Shown piece by piece: positions 38,952 to 46,991 of a stretch of DNA of 64,000 nt. The notes beneath the pieces were generated by a model that did no database searches, was not told where the DNA came from, and saw only the letters and a program-made list of their open reading frames with translations. The position numbers and the translations under genes were made by a program. This DNA comes from Labilithrix sp. (GTDB lineage Bacteria > Myxococcota_A > Polyangia > Polyangiales > Polyangiaceae): the NCBI GenBank assembly GCA_019637225.1, contig JAHBWC010000007.1, forward strand, positions 99,815 to 163,814. Direction: 5' to 3'. Every line of letters starts with the position of its first letter. The first letter of the stretch is position 1.

Positions 38952-40352
38952 GTGGCTCGTTCAATCCGTCTGACGTCTCTCGCGCTTCTCGGCCTCGCTC
39001 TCGCAGCCTGCACCACCACGGAGGCCGGCACCGGCGGCGACAAGCCCGCCGGGGGCGACAAGCCCGCCGGCGGCGACAGCGCGGCGCCTGCGGCGCACTT
39101 CTTCCTTCCGACGGGCGAGCAGGTGGACAACACCAGCGCGCCGACGATCGAGATCGACGCCGAGGGCGGCATCCACTCGGTGTATCCGGCGTACGCCGGC
39201 GGCGGCGCGTATTACGCGTATTGCCCGGCGGACTGCGCCGGCAAGGAGGCGGTCAAGGTGGTCCGCTTCGAGACCGACGGCACCGTCCACAACGCGATGC
39301 TGGCGCTCGGCGCCAACGGCAAGCCGCACGTCCTCTTCTCCGCGTACGCGAACGTGTACTACGGCTCCTGCGCCGGCGACTGCACGACGCCCGAGGGCTG
39401 GAAGACGACGTCGATCGTCAGCCACGGCAGCGACAAGGAGGTCTCCGGCGAGGCGTTCGCGCTCGATCCCGAGGGCCGCCCGCGCTTCCTCATGCACACG
39501 TACGTCGCGTACCTCGGGATCGGTCAGAAGCCGCCGCAGACCGAGTGGGTCGCGTGCGATGCCGACTGCAACGCCGCCGGGAGCTGGAAGGCGAGCGTCA
39601 TCGCGACCGAGATCTTCGAGCGCTCGACGCTCCGCTTCGACGCGAAGGGCAACGCCCACGTCGCCGCGATCGCGCATCTCACCGGCGACGACGGCTCCGC
39701 GCGGCTGATGGGCGCCTACCAGCTCTGCACGGGCGCCTGCGACAAGTCCGAGAGCTGGAGCGGCCCCGCGTTCGGCGACGCGTTCGAGCGCGAGATCGAG
39801 GCGGTCTCGATCAAGCCGCAGATCTCGCTCGCTCTGACCAAGGCAGGAACGCCGCGCGTCCTCTTCCTCGCGAAGGACGACGCCGGGGCGAAGAAGATGG
39901 CGTACCTCGAGTGCGACGACGGCTGCGTCTCGGGCGATTCGTGGGGAGCGGTCGTCATCAGCGGCGAGGAGTCGCTCAGCTCGGGCTTCGATCTCGCGCT
40001 CGACCAGAACGACCATCCACGCGTCGCTTTCGCGCTGAGCTACAACATCGGCATCGCCTACTGCAACGAGCCGTCGTGCGTCGCGGAGAACGCGAACTGG
40101 GATCTCTCCGTCGTGGAGCGAGGCAGCGACATGCCGCCGGACACGATCTTCCTCGAGCCGAACTGCACCGTCGGCGCGTGGTTCCTCCACGACCCCTCGA
40201 TCGCGCTGACGGCGACCGGGCAGCCGCGCGTCGGCTACCAGGCGCGTGACATCAGCGGCGGCTGGAAGAACCCCGACCCGACGAAGCCCGGCTGCACCGC
40301 GGGCACCGACATGAGCTGGGCGCGCCTGGCGATCGCTCCGTCGGCGCTCTGA
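38952..40352 (+). CDS. Six-bladed repeat lipoprotein with C-x3-C in most blades
   Basis: A 466-residue predicted lipoprotein. GTG at 38952 is chosen: CGGAGGA lies five bases upstream and it directly precedes the signal peptide (SIRLTSLALLGLALAAC, lipobox Cys near 19). GGDKPAGGDKPAGGD is a short flexible linker. The rest consists of about six repeats of 55-65 residues, each with a hydrophobic strand pair, a Cys pair and a Trp, for example YCPADCAGKE, SCAGDCTTPEGW, ACDADCNAAGSW, LCTGACDKSESW, ECDDGCVSGDSW, YCNEPSCVAENANW. This suggests a beta-propeller with one disulfide per blade. Function unknown. It is behind the best sigma-54 promoter of the window. Confidence 0.8.
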   Translation: MARSIRLTSLALLGLALAACTTTEAGTGGDKPAGGDKPAGGDSAAPAAHFFLPTGEQVDNTSAPTIEIDAEGGIHSVYPAYAGGGAYYAYCPADCAGKEAVKVVRFETDGTVHNAMLALGANGKPHVLFSAYANVYYGSCAGDCTTPEGWKTTSIVSHGSDKEVSGEAFALDPEGRPRFLMHTYVAYLGIGQKPPQTEWVACDADCNAAGSWKASVIATEIFERSTLRFDAKGNAHVAAIAHLTGDDGSARLMGAYQLCTGACDKSESWSGPAFGDAFEREIEAVSIKPQISLALTKAGTPRVLFLAKDDAGAKKMAYLECDDGCVSGDSWGAVVISGEESLSSGFDLALDQNDHPRVAFALSYNIGIAYCNEPSCVAENANWDLSVVERGSDMPPDTIFLEPNCTVGAWFLHDPSIALTATGQPRVGYQARDISGGWKNPDPTKPGCTAGTDMSWARLAIAPSAL

Positions 40353-40383
40353 GCTTCGCGTGAAGAGCGTCGAGGTGCTGGCC

Positions 40384-40418
40384 GCGCCGACCGGAGCACG
40401 TTTGCGCTCCGTCGGCGC
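40384..40418. terminator. Strong hairpin between convergent genes
   Basis: GCGCCGACCGGAGC (40384-40397) pairs with GCTCCGTCGGCGC (40406-40418) with one bulged C and an 8-base loop. It lies between the propeller lipoprotein and kinase stops. No T tract follows. Confidence 0.55.
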
Positions 40419-40437
40419 GCGCCTTCGTCGCGAAGGT

Positions 40438-42063
40438 CTAGCGAGCGCCGGAGGACGCGACGAGGCTCATTCTCTCCTCGTCCTTCTCTCTGTCCCTCGC
40501 GAGCCAGGAGGCGCGCGCGTCGTCGTTGCTCCACTCCCTCCCGAGCGCGCTCGCGCAGTCGACGAGCGCGTCCTCGAGCTCCTTGGCGCTGGCGACGCGG
40601 TCGCTCGGCGACTTGGCGAGGCAGCGGAGGACGAGCGCGTCGAGCGACGCCGGCAGCGGCTCGCCACGGCGCTTGCTCGGCGGAACGGGCGTTTCGAGCA
40701 TGTGCGCGCGGACGAGCTGGGCAGCGTCGGCGTTCTCGAACGGCGGGAACCCCGAGAGCAGGAAGTAGAGGGTCGCGCCGAGAGAGTAGACGTCACTCCG
40801 CGCGTCGGCCTCGCCGTCCATCCAGCACTCCGGCGGCATGTAGGCCGGCGTTCCGCGGACGCTCTGCGTGCGGGTGGCGTCGGAGACGAGCCGCGCGATG
40901 CCGAAGTCGAGCACCTTGAGGACGTCGTGCTGATCGCCGAGACGCGTCGCGAAGAGGTTCGCGGGCTTGATGTCACGGTGGACGATCCCGGCGGCGTGGG
41001 CCTCCGTGAGGGAGCGGCACGCCTGGATGGCGAGGGCGATGGCGCGCTCCGGCGGCATCGGGCCGCTCTCGCGCACGAGCTGCTGCAGGTCCGCGCCGGG
41101 CAGGTACTCCATGGCGATGAAGGAGATGCCGTCGTCGCTCGCGCCGAAGTCGAAGACGCGAACCGTGTGCGGCGACGTCAAGCGGCTGAGCGCGAGCGCC
41201 TCGCGCTCGAAGCGCGCGAGCACGCGGGCGTCGGTCTCCGCGCTCGAGCGGAGCATCTTGAGCGCGACATTGCGCTTCAGCGCCTCGTCCCACGCGAGCC
41301 AGACCTCGTTCATTCCGCCCTCGCCGATGCGCGCCTCGAGGCGGTAGCGGCCGAGGCGGCGAGCCTTGCGGAGCTGCACCCGCGCGCTCCATCCGACCTG
41401 TCCGCTCGCGGCGGCGATCGTCGCCGCGGCGAGCAGGATCATGTAGTGAGCGCCGAGCTCCGCGAGCTGGTGACCCTCGCGGAGGGCGCTCGCGAGGGCG
41501 GGGTCGAAGAGCGACGCGACGGCGACGATCGCCGGAAAGCTCGCGACCGATGGGGCGGCGTACCGGACCGTGTCGCGCCAGGGCGCCGGGACGGCGAGCG
41601 CCTCGACGAAGATGACGAGCGAGAGCCCGTGGATGTAGGGGCTCCCGAGCCCGCCGAGGCGGAGCGCCATGATCGAGATGAGCACGGAGCAGAACGTGCA
41701 GACGAGCGCGTTCGAGGTCTTGAGTCGCCGGCTCGAGATGTCGCGCCGCAAGCTCTCGCGGTAGACGGCGAAGATCGCGACCTCACCGAGGAGGCGAAAG
41801 CCCGCGTAGAGCGCGACCGGCGCGCCCGGATAAACGACGAGCCCGAGGTAGAGGTCGGCGAGGAAGAACGCGGGCCACACGATCGCGCCGAGCGCCATCG
41901 CGCGCCGGACCGACCTGCGCTCGTCCGAATCCGCGAGCCTCCGCGCGCGCTCGTGCGCCGGGGTCGGGATCGCCCGAGGCCCGCTCGGGGTGTGCGAGCG
42001 CTCGCTCGCTTCGGCGCGGAGGGTCGGCGCTGTGGGTGGGCGCGACGAGCTGCCTCTCGCCAT
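40438..42063 (-). CDS. Ser/Thr protein kinase with N-terminal multi-span membrane domain
   Basis: A 541-residue kinase. Residues about 52-220 contain five or six hydrophobic spans (for example VWPAFFLADLYLGLVVY, GLSLVIFVEALAVPA, LGAHYMILLAAATIAAA), forming a membrane sensor-like module. The kinase domain covers 237-500: ARIGEGGMNEVWLAW, VALKML, HRDIKPAN near 358, DFGIAR near 386, RGTPAYMPPECW. The glycine loop reads GMNEVW rather than GMGxVY, which leaves the key glycines. The gene starts three bases after the sigma-54 activator gene on the same strand, so both are in one operon. The pair could form a direct membrane-to-promoter route through the activator's FHA domain (inference). Confidence 0.9.
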   Translation of the reverse strand: MARGSSSRPPTAPTLRAEASERSHTPSGPRAIPTPAHERARRLADSDERRSVRRAMALGAIVWPAFFLADLYLGLVVYPGAPVALYAGFRLLGEVAIFAVYRESLRRDISSRRLKTSNALVCTFCSVLISIMALRLGGLGSPYIHGLSLVIFVEALAVPAPWRDTVRYAAPSVASFPAIVAVASLFDPALASALREGHQLAELGAHYMILLAAATIAAASGQVGWSARVQLRKARRLGRYRLEARIGEGGMNEVWLAWDEALKRNVALKMLRSSAETDARVLARFEREALALSRLTSPHTVRVFDFGASDDGISFIAMEYLPGADLQQLVRESGPMPPERAIALAIQACRSLTEAHAAGIVHRDIKPANLFATRLGDQHDVLKVLDFGIARLVSDATRTQSVRGTPAYMPPECWMDGEADARSDVYSLGATLYFLLSGFPPFENADAAQLVRAHMLETPVPPSKRRGEPLPASLDALVLRCLAKSPSDRVASAKELEDALVDCASALGREWSNDDARASWLARDREKDEERMSLVASSGAR

Positions 42064-42066
42064 CCG

Positions 42067-43482
42067 CTACTTCCGCTCGCGGAGGGGGCGCGCGATCCCG
42101 TAGACGCCAAGGCGGCTCACGAGCGTGCGCCGTGAGATCCCGAGCAGCTCTGCGGCCCGCGTCTGGTTACCGGCGCACTGCGCGAGCGCGTCGACGATGC
42201 GCTGGCGCTCGTCGTCGCCTCGAGGCTCGTCGTCGCGAGCCTCCGCGATCGCGCCGGGGGCGGGCGTCGCGGCCGTCTCGAGGTGGAGGTCTTGCGGCGC
42301 GATCACGGCACCCGCCGCGAGCGCGGCGGCGCGCTCGATCACGTTCCGGAGCTCGCGGACGTTGCCGGGGAACGAGTGCCGCTCGAGGACGGCGAGCGCC
42401 TCGGGTGAGAGCTCCGCCGCCGGTCGGCCGAGCGCTGCGCCCGCGCGCGCCGCGAAGTGCCGCGCGAGCGGCAGCACGTCTTCCCGTCGCTCGCGGAGCG
42501 GGGGGATCGCGAGCGTCATCCCCGCGAGGCGATAGAACAAGTCGCGGCGGAAGGACCCGCGTTCGACCTCGCGCGCGAGATCGCGGTTGGTCGCGGCGAC
42601 GAAGCGGACGTCGATGGGACGCGGCTTGAGCGCTCCGACGCGCTGCACCTCGCCGCCCTCGAGCACGCGGAGGAGCTTGCCCTGGTGCACGAGCGGGAGC
42701 TCGCCGATCTCGTCGAGGAACGCCGTGCCGTTCGAGGCCGTCTCGAGGAGGCCAGGCTTGGCGATCGTCGCGCCCGTGAACGCGCCGCGATCGTGGCCGA
42801 AGAGCTCCGCCTCGACGAGCTGCTCGGGCAGCGCCGCGCAGTTGACGGCGACGAACGGCCCGCCGCTCCTCGGCGAGCGCGCGTGGATCGCTCGGGCGAC
42901 GACGTCTTTGCCGGCGCCCGTCTCGCCGACGAGCAGGACGCTCAGCGGCGACACGGCGATGCGGTCGACCAGCTCGAGGAGCCCCTTCATCGCGGGCGAG
43001 GCGACCACCATCCCGTCGGGCGTCGCGGGGGCGGTCTCCTCGTCGGTCGAGCGACGGACGAGCACGACGACCGAGCCGAGGTGAAGCGCGGCCGTGTTCG
43101 CCACGGTCGCCCGCGCGTTCGGCGCGAGCCGCTGGTCGACGGTCTGCGCCGTGGCCTGGGCGTCGAGCCGGGTCGTCAAGAGGCGGGTGCCGTTCGCGCT
43201 GCCGAGGTCCTCGACGACCACCGGATCGCCGAGGTACAGGCGCGCGTGCCGTCGCGAGACGGAGGCGTGATCGAGATCGAGGTCCGCGCCGCTCCCGCGC
43301 CCGAGCACGATCGAGCCATGCGCCGGGAGGCGATGGATCGAGGCCTGTCCCTCGATGATGGCGACGAGCTCGATCCGAGCATTCGCCGACGACGACCCTG
43401 ACACGTTTTCGCGGCGCACGCGATCCAAGTCGAGTTCTAGCGTCTCTCCCACCTGCACGAAAGCCATCTGTCCAAGAGGCAC
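42067..43482 (-). CDS. FHA-domain sigma-54-dependent transcription activator
   Basis: A 471-residue activator of sigma-54 RNA polymerase. The N-terminal FHA domain (about 45-125: GSIVLGRGSGADLDLDHASV, SRRHARL, NGTRLL) binds phosphothreonine. The AAA+ domain (about 155-395) has VLLVGETGAGKDVVARAIH, GAFTGA near 232 and FYRLAGMTLAIPPLRER. The Fis-type HTH is at the end (NQTRAAELLGISRRTL). GTG is preferred as start since GAGGAGA lies five bases upstream. Such FHA regulators are a myxobacterial hallmark, linking kinases to sigma-54 promoters. The kinase gene follows after three bases. Confidence 0.95.
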   Translation of the reverse strand: MPLGQMAFVQVGETLELDLDRVRRENVSGSSSANARIELVAIIEGQASIHRLPAHGSIVLGRGSGADLDLDHASVSRRHARLYLGDPVVVEDLGSANGTRLLTTRLDAQATAQTVDQRLAPNARATVANTAALHLGSVVVLVRRSTDEETAPATPDGMVVASPAMKGLLELVDRIAVSPLSVLLVGETGAGKDVVARAIHARSPRSGGPFVAVNCAALPEQLVEAELFGHDRGAFTGATIAKPGLLETASNGTAFLDEIGELPLVHQGKLLRVLEGGEVQRVGALKPRPIDVRFVAATNRDLAREVERGSFRRDLFYRLAGMTLAIPPLRERREDVLPLARHFAARAGAALGRPAAELSPEALAVLERHSFPGNVRELRNVIERAAALAAGAVIAPQDLHLETAATPAPGAIAEARDDEPRGDDERQRIVDALAQCAGNQTRAAELLGISRRTLVSRLGVYGIARPLRERK

Positions 43483-43507
43483 ATCTCCTCTCGGCGCGCG
43501 TTTGATG

Positions 43508-43536
43508 CAAAAAAGCGACGCGGGTCGTCTTTTTTC
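43508..43536 (-). terminator. Intrinsic terminator with A-tract/T-tract arms
   Basis: Plus-strand arms AAAAAAGCGAC (43509-43519) and GTCGTCTTTTTT (43524-43535) pair with one bulge around a GCGG loop. On the minus strand the stem is followed by a T-run, giving a classic terminator 13 bases beyond the stop of the sugar dehydrogenase gene. The symmetry means it could work on both strands. Confidence 0.75.
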
Positions 43537-43548
43537 CTCGATCGCCCC

Positions 43549-44892
43549 TCAGCGCGACCCGGAGTGGGTCACTCGCCAGACGCAGCCGCCGGCGTCGTCG
43601 GTGACGAAGAGCGCGCCGTCGTTCGCCTCCGCGACGGCGACCGGGCGACCCCACACGTCCCCGTCCGGCGTGACGAAGCCGGTCATGAAGTCGACGTATT
43701 CGCCCGTCGCCCGGCCGTCCTTCAGGGGCACATGGATGACCTTGTAGCCCGTGCGGCGCGCGCGGTTCCACGAGCCGTGCTCGGCGGCGAACGCGGAGCC
43801 GCGGTAGCCCTCGGGGAACTGCTTGCCCGTGTAGAACGTCATGCCGAGCGACGCGGAGTGCGCCTGCACGAGGACGTCGGGCACGATCACCTTGTCGCGC
43901 AGCTCGGGGCGCTTGCCGGCGTGGCGCGGGTCCTGGTTCGCGCCGATGTAGAACCACGGCCAGCCGTAGAAGCCGCCGTCCTTCACGCGGGTGATGTAGT
44001 CCGGGACGAGGTCGTCGCCGAGCTCGTCGCGCTCGTTCACCGACGTCCAGAGCTCGCCGGTGTCGGGGTGGATCGCGAGGCCCACCGGGTTGCGGATCCC
44101 GTAGGCGTAGACGCGGTCGTTCGTGCCGTCCGGGGAGAGCTCGAAGATGCGCGCGCGGCGCTCCTCGGCGGCGTCGTCGGAGACGTTCGAGCGCGAGCCG
44201 ACGGAGAGGTAGAGCTTCGACCCGTCGCGCGAGAAGACGATGTCGCGGGTCCAGTGCCCGCCGCCCGGAAGGCGCCCGCCACCGCTCACCTTGCCGTAGA
44301 TCTCGGTGGCCGCTTCGCGCGCCTTCGTGTCGCCGGCGACGTACGGGAAGCGGACGATCGAGTCCGTGTTCGCGACGTAGACCCACTTCGGATCGGCCGG
44401 CGGATGGAACGCGATGCCGAAGGGATAGTTGAGCTTCTCCGCGAAGACGGAGATGACCTCGGGCTCGCCGTCGCCGTCGGCGTCGCGCAGCACGCGGATG
44501 CGGTGCGACTCCGACTCGGCGACGAAGAGATCGCCGTTCGGCGCCACCCGCGCCATCCGCGGCCGCTCGAGGCCGGACGCGAAGAGCGTGACCTCGAAAC
44601 CGGGAGGGACCCGGGGCGACGCTCCGTTTGGCCGGGGGATCCGGCGCGGGTTGTTGTTCGCCGACTTGGTTGCGAACGGCGGCGGGAGATCCGCCGGCAC
44701 GATCTTGCGGCGCACGCCGGGGGCGTCGGTTGTCCAGTCGCCCATCGCGGCCTGGCCCGTGAGCAGCTCGCCCGGCGTCGGGGGCGTGGCGAGCGCCGCG
44801 GGCGGCGCGGGCGCCGGGTTGTCGCGCTTGCAGCCGGTCGCGTGGGCTCCGGTGACGATGACGAGGCTCGCGGCCAAGAGCGAGCGACGCAT
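43549..44892 (-). CDS. PQQ-type glucose/sorbosone dehydrogenase family lipoprotein
   Basis: A 447-residue periplasmic six-bladed propeller of the soluble glucose (sorbosone) dehydrogenase family, which uses PQQ to oxidise sugars. The signal peptide carries a lipobox-like ATGC near residue 20. Family motifs are PPGFEVTLFASGLERPRMA, FAEKLNYPFGIAFHP, GGGHWTRDIVFSRDGSKLYL, YGIRNPVGLAIHPDTGELW and FYGWPWFYIG. The ATG at 44892 overlaps the stop of the upstream SixA-like gene (TGATG). An alternative GTG start is one codon earlier. The real substrate and the PQQ dependence need checking, and many relatives are of unknown function. Confidence 0.85.
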   Translation of the reverse strand: MRRSLLAASLVIVTGAHATGCKRDNPAPAPPAALATPPTPGELLTGQAAMGDWTTDAPGVRRKIVPADLPPPFATKSANNNPRRIPRPNGASPRVPPGFEVTLFASGLERPRMARVAPNGDLFVAESESHRIRVLRDADGDGEPEVISVFAEKLNYPFGIAFHPPADPKWVYVANTDSIVRFPYVAGDTKAREAATEIYGKVSGGGRLPGGGHWTRDIVFSRDGSKLYLSVGSRSNVSDDAAEERRARIFELSPDGTNDRVYAYGIRNPVGLAIHPDTGELWTSVNERDELGDDLVPDYITRVKDGGFYGWPWFYIGANQDPRHAGKRPELRDKVIVPDVLVQAHSASLGMTFYTGKQFPEGYRGSAFAAEHGSWNRARRTGYKVIHVPLKDGRATGEYVDFMTGFVTPDGDVWGRPVAVAEANDGALFVTDDAGGCVWRVTHSGSR

Positions 44893-45365
44893 CACGCCAC
44901 CAGGAGGAGCTGGCGTCCGAGCTCACCCGGACGCAGGCACCAGGCCGGCGTGCGGTCCTGGATGACCGACACCTGCGCGTGCAGCGCCGGCGGGAACGTC
45001 GGCCGTCCGACCAGGAACGCACCGATCGACGCGAGGATCGGCTCGTCGGCGACGACGACCATCCGCTCGCCGCGCGCCAGGAGAAGAGGCGCGATCACCG
45101 ACGCCGGCGTGTCGGCCGCGAGCAGCGGGAGCGTCTCGACGACGCCGACGTAGTCCGTGCGGTCGGCGAAGAGCTCGGCGGTCTGCACCGCGGCCGGGAG
45201 CGGGCTCGTGACGAAGCGGTCGAAGCTCGGCTCCTCGGTCAGCCGGATCTTGTTGCCGATCGCGCGCACGATCTGCCGCCCCTCGAGCGAGAGGCCGCGC
45301 TGCGCCTCGGGAACGGACGGCGGGTCGCCGGCCACGAGCGACGATCGAAGCAGGTAAATTTCCAC
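44892..45365 (-). CDS. SixA-like histidine phosphatase fold lacking the catalytic histidines
   Basis: A 157-residue protein with the overall pattern of SixA-type phosphohistidine phosphatases: N-terminal strand MEIYLLRSSL, LSLEGRQIVRAIGNKI, DRFVTSPLPAAVQTAELFAD and MVVVADEPILASIGAFL. The invariant RHG motif reads RSS, and the second histidine region (GHNP in family members) reads ADEP, so both catalytic His are gone. It is probably a pseudo-enzyme or a binding protein. GTG is the start, six bases behind TAGAGT. It is translationally coupled to the sugar dehydrogenase gene. Confidence 0.7.
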   Translation of the reverse strand: MEIYLLRSSLVAGDPPSVPEAQRGLSLEGRQIVRAIGNKIRLTEEPSFDRFVTSPLPAAVQTAELFADRTDYVGVVETLPLLAADTPASVIAPLLLARGERMVVVADEPILASIGAFLVGRPTFPPALHAQVSVIQDRTPAWCLRPGELGRQLLLVA

Positions 45366-45475
45366 GAGCCCACTCTACTCCTCCGGGCGCCGGCGCGCGC
45401 CGCTCGGCGTACGGGGGGAGCGGCACGGCACGCCGTCGCACCCTCGCGAGGCCTGCCGCCGCCCGGCCGCGCGAA

Positions 45476-45853
45476 TCAGTCCGCCGTCTGCGCGCCGCAG
45501 CGCGGTTCGCCGAGGGCGATCGCGGGGCGCCGGCACACCACGTGTACGGAGCGGGTCCCGTCGAGCTCGAGGTCTGCGCGGTAGTCGAGGACGCTCCGGC
45601 GAACCTGGACGCTCGTGATCCGGCATCCGTCGCCGCACTGGCCAGTCTCTCTCGCGAGCGACTCGATCCGAAGCCGGAGCTCCGAGTCGTCCGCGATCAC
45701 GTTCGAGTAGACCGCGACCGCGATGAGGCCCGAAAGGACCCAGGCCAGCGCGCCGGCGATCCGCGCGACGAGCGCTCGCGGGCGCCATCGCCGCTCCGGT
45801 CCTCTCCACGTCAGGCTCGTACTCATGATGCCGCGCTCGCGGGTCTCGTACAT
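45476..45853 (-). CDS. Small single-span membrane protein
   Basis: A 125-residue protein with a basic N terminus and one transmembrane helix (LVARIAGALAWVLSGLIAVA, about 28-47), then a periplasmic-like domain of about 75 residues with four cysteines (GQCGDGCRITS, VVCRRPA, PRCGAQ), probably two disulfides. AAGGAAG about nine bases before the ATG at 45853 supports this start; a second ATG is at 45826. I do not recognise the family. A pair of 10-base palindromes upstream may be its operator. Confidence 0.55.
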   Translation of the reverse strand: MYETRERGIMSTSLTWRGPERRWRPRALVARIAGALAWVLSGLIAVAVYSNVIADDSELRLRIESLARETGQCGDGCRITSVQVRRSVLDYRADLELDGTRSVHVVCRRPAIALGEPRCGAQTAD

Positions 45854-45913
45854 GGGCGATCTTCCTTCACAGGAACTAGTCGTCGCGGGCGTGGCGATCC
45901 GGCGACCCGACGG

Positions 45914-45937
45914 CGAACGTTCGGAGACGTTCGAACG
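45914..45937. promoter_or_regulatory. Two 10-base palindromes CGAACGTTCG and CGTTCGAACG
   Basis: CGAACGTTCG (45914-45923) and CGTTCGAACG (45928-45937) are each self-complementary and lie four bases apart, upstream of the small membrane protein gene on the minus strand. The GAAC/GTTC half-sites recall SOS-type boxes, but do not match a known consensus exactly. Confidence 0.4.
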
Positions 45938-46012
45938 GATGAGGTCGCGAACGGTCGAGCTCGTCGCGCACGCGAGCGCGCTTCGGACAGCCCCCTTCTC
46001 GGGGCCCGCTCG

Positions 46013-46954
46013 TCAGGCGCGGACGGTCAGCGCGCGTGGAACGACCTCGATTTCGAGCGGCAGGCTGCCCATCGGCTCGCCGTCGACGTCGAGGAGGAAG
46101 ACGCGCCGGGCGTCGTCGTTGGCGAGGTCGAGCTTCACCTTCTGACCGCGGAGATGCACCGTGCCGGCCCGCCCGATGTGGTCACCGGAGTAGATGCTCC
46201 CCGACGTCATCGCGAAGCCGATCTTCGAGGTGGCGCCGAGCGCGACGACCTCGAACGCTCCGTCGTCGATCTCCGCCATCGGAGCGACCTTCATCCCGCT
46301 CCCGAAGAAGCGGCCGTTGCAGATCGCGATCATGAAGGAGCGGATGACGTGCTCCTCCACCGCGCCGTCGCGCGTCACCGTGCAACGCACGTTGCCGAGC
46401 CGCGCGTTGACGAGCGCCTTGAGCGTCGCGCCGAAGTAGGCGGCCTTACCGCCGAGGGCGCGTGACGTGTCCGCGACGTAGCGATCGACGAGTCCGCCCA
46501 TCCCCACCGAGAGGATGTTGACGAAGTAGTGCCCGACCTTGCCTCCGCCGGTGAACTTGCCGACGTCGATCGTTCGCCGCTTGCCGCTCGCGATCGCCTC
46601 GACGTAGCGGTCGAGGCGATGCTCGATGCCGAGCGTCTTGCGGAAGTCGCCGCCGGTGCCCTGGCCGACGATCGCGAGCTCGGTGTCCTCGGCCTTCGTG
46701 CCGTAGTCGCCGCTCTTCGCCTGCATGAGGCCGTTCACCACCTCGTGGATGGTGCCGTCTCCGCCGACCGCGACGACCAGCGAGTGCCCTGCGATCGCGC
46801 CCTCGCGCGCGAGGTCGATGCCGTGCCCAGGCCGCTCGGTCATCGCGACCTCGACCTTGCCGAGCGCCCGCTCGATCGTGCCGCGCATCGCGCCGAAGGT
46901 GCGGCCCGTCGCGCCGCCGCCCGAGCGCGGGTTCACGATCAGGAGAGTGTTCAT
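46013..46954 (-). CDS. Diacylglycerol/lipid kinase family protein
   Basis: A 313-residue kinase of the DAGK/YegS/BmrU family, which phosphorylates diacylglycerol or related lipids with ATP. The catalytic GGDGTIHEVVNG motif lies near residue 64, following VNPRSGGGATGRT at the N terminus. GQGTGGDFRKTLG and FMIAICNGRFFGSGMKVAPM continue the fold. ATG at 46954 is just before the conserved first strand. It lies 37 bases after the epimerase gene on the same strand, in an apparent operon. Lipid recycling or signalling is the likely role. Confidence 0.9.
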   Translation of the reverse strand: MNTLLIVNPRSGGGATGRTFGAMRGTIERALGKVEVAMTERPGHGIDLAREGAIAGHSLVVAVGGDGTIHEVVNGLMQAKSGDYGTKAEDTELAIVGQGTGGDFRKTLGIEHRLDRYVEAIASGKRRTIDVGKFTGGGKVGHYFVNILSVGMGGLVDRYVADTSRALGGKAAYFGATLKALVNARLGNVRCTVTRDGAVEEHVIRSFMIAICNGRFFGSGMKVAPMAEIDDGAFEVVALGATSKIGFAMTSGSIYSGDHIGRAGTVHLRGQKVKLDLANDDARRVFLLDVDGEPMGSLPLEIEVVPRALTVRA

Positions 46955-46991
46955 GCGCCCGCCCGCGTCGAGCCGAGGGCCGCGGGCGCGA

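Noticed and set aside
45914..45937. LexA box assigned with certainty.
   Set aside because: The half-sites resemble SOS boxes but spacing differs from the consensus known to me, so only an operator-like dyad is claimed.
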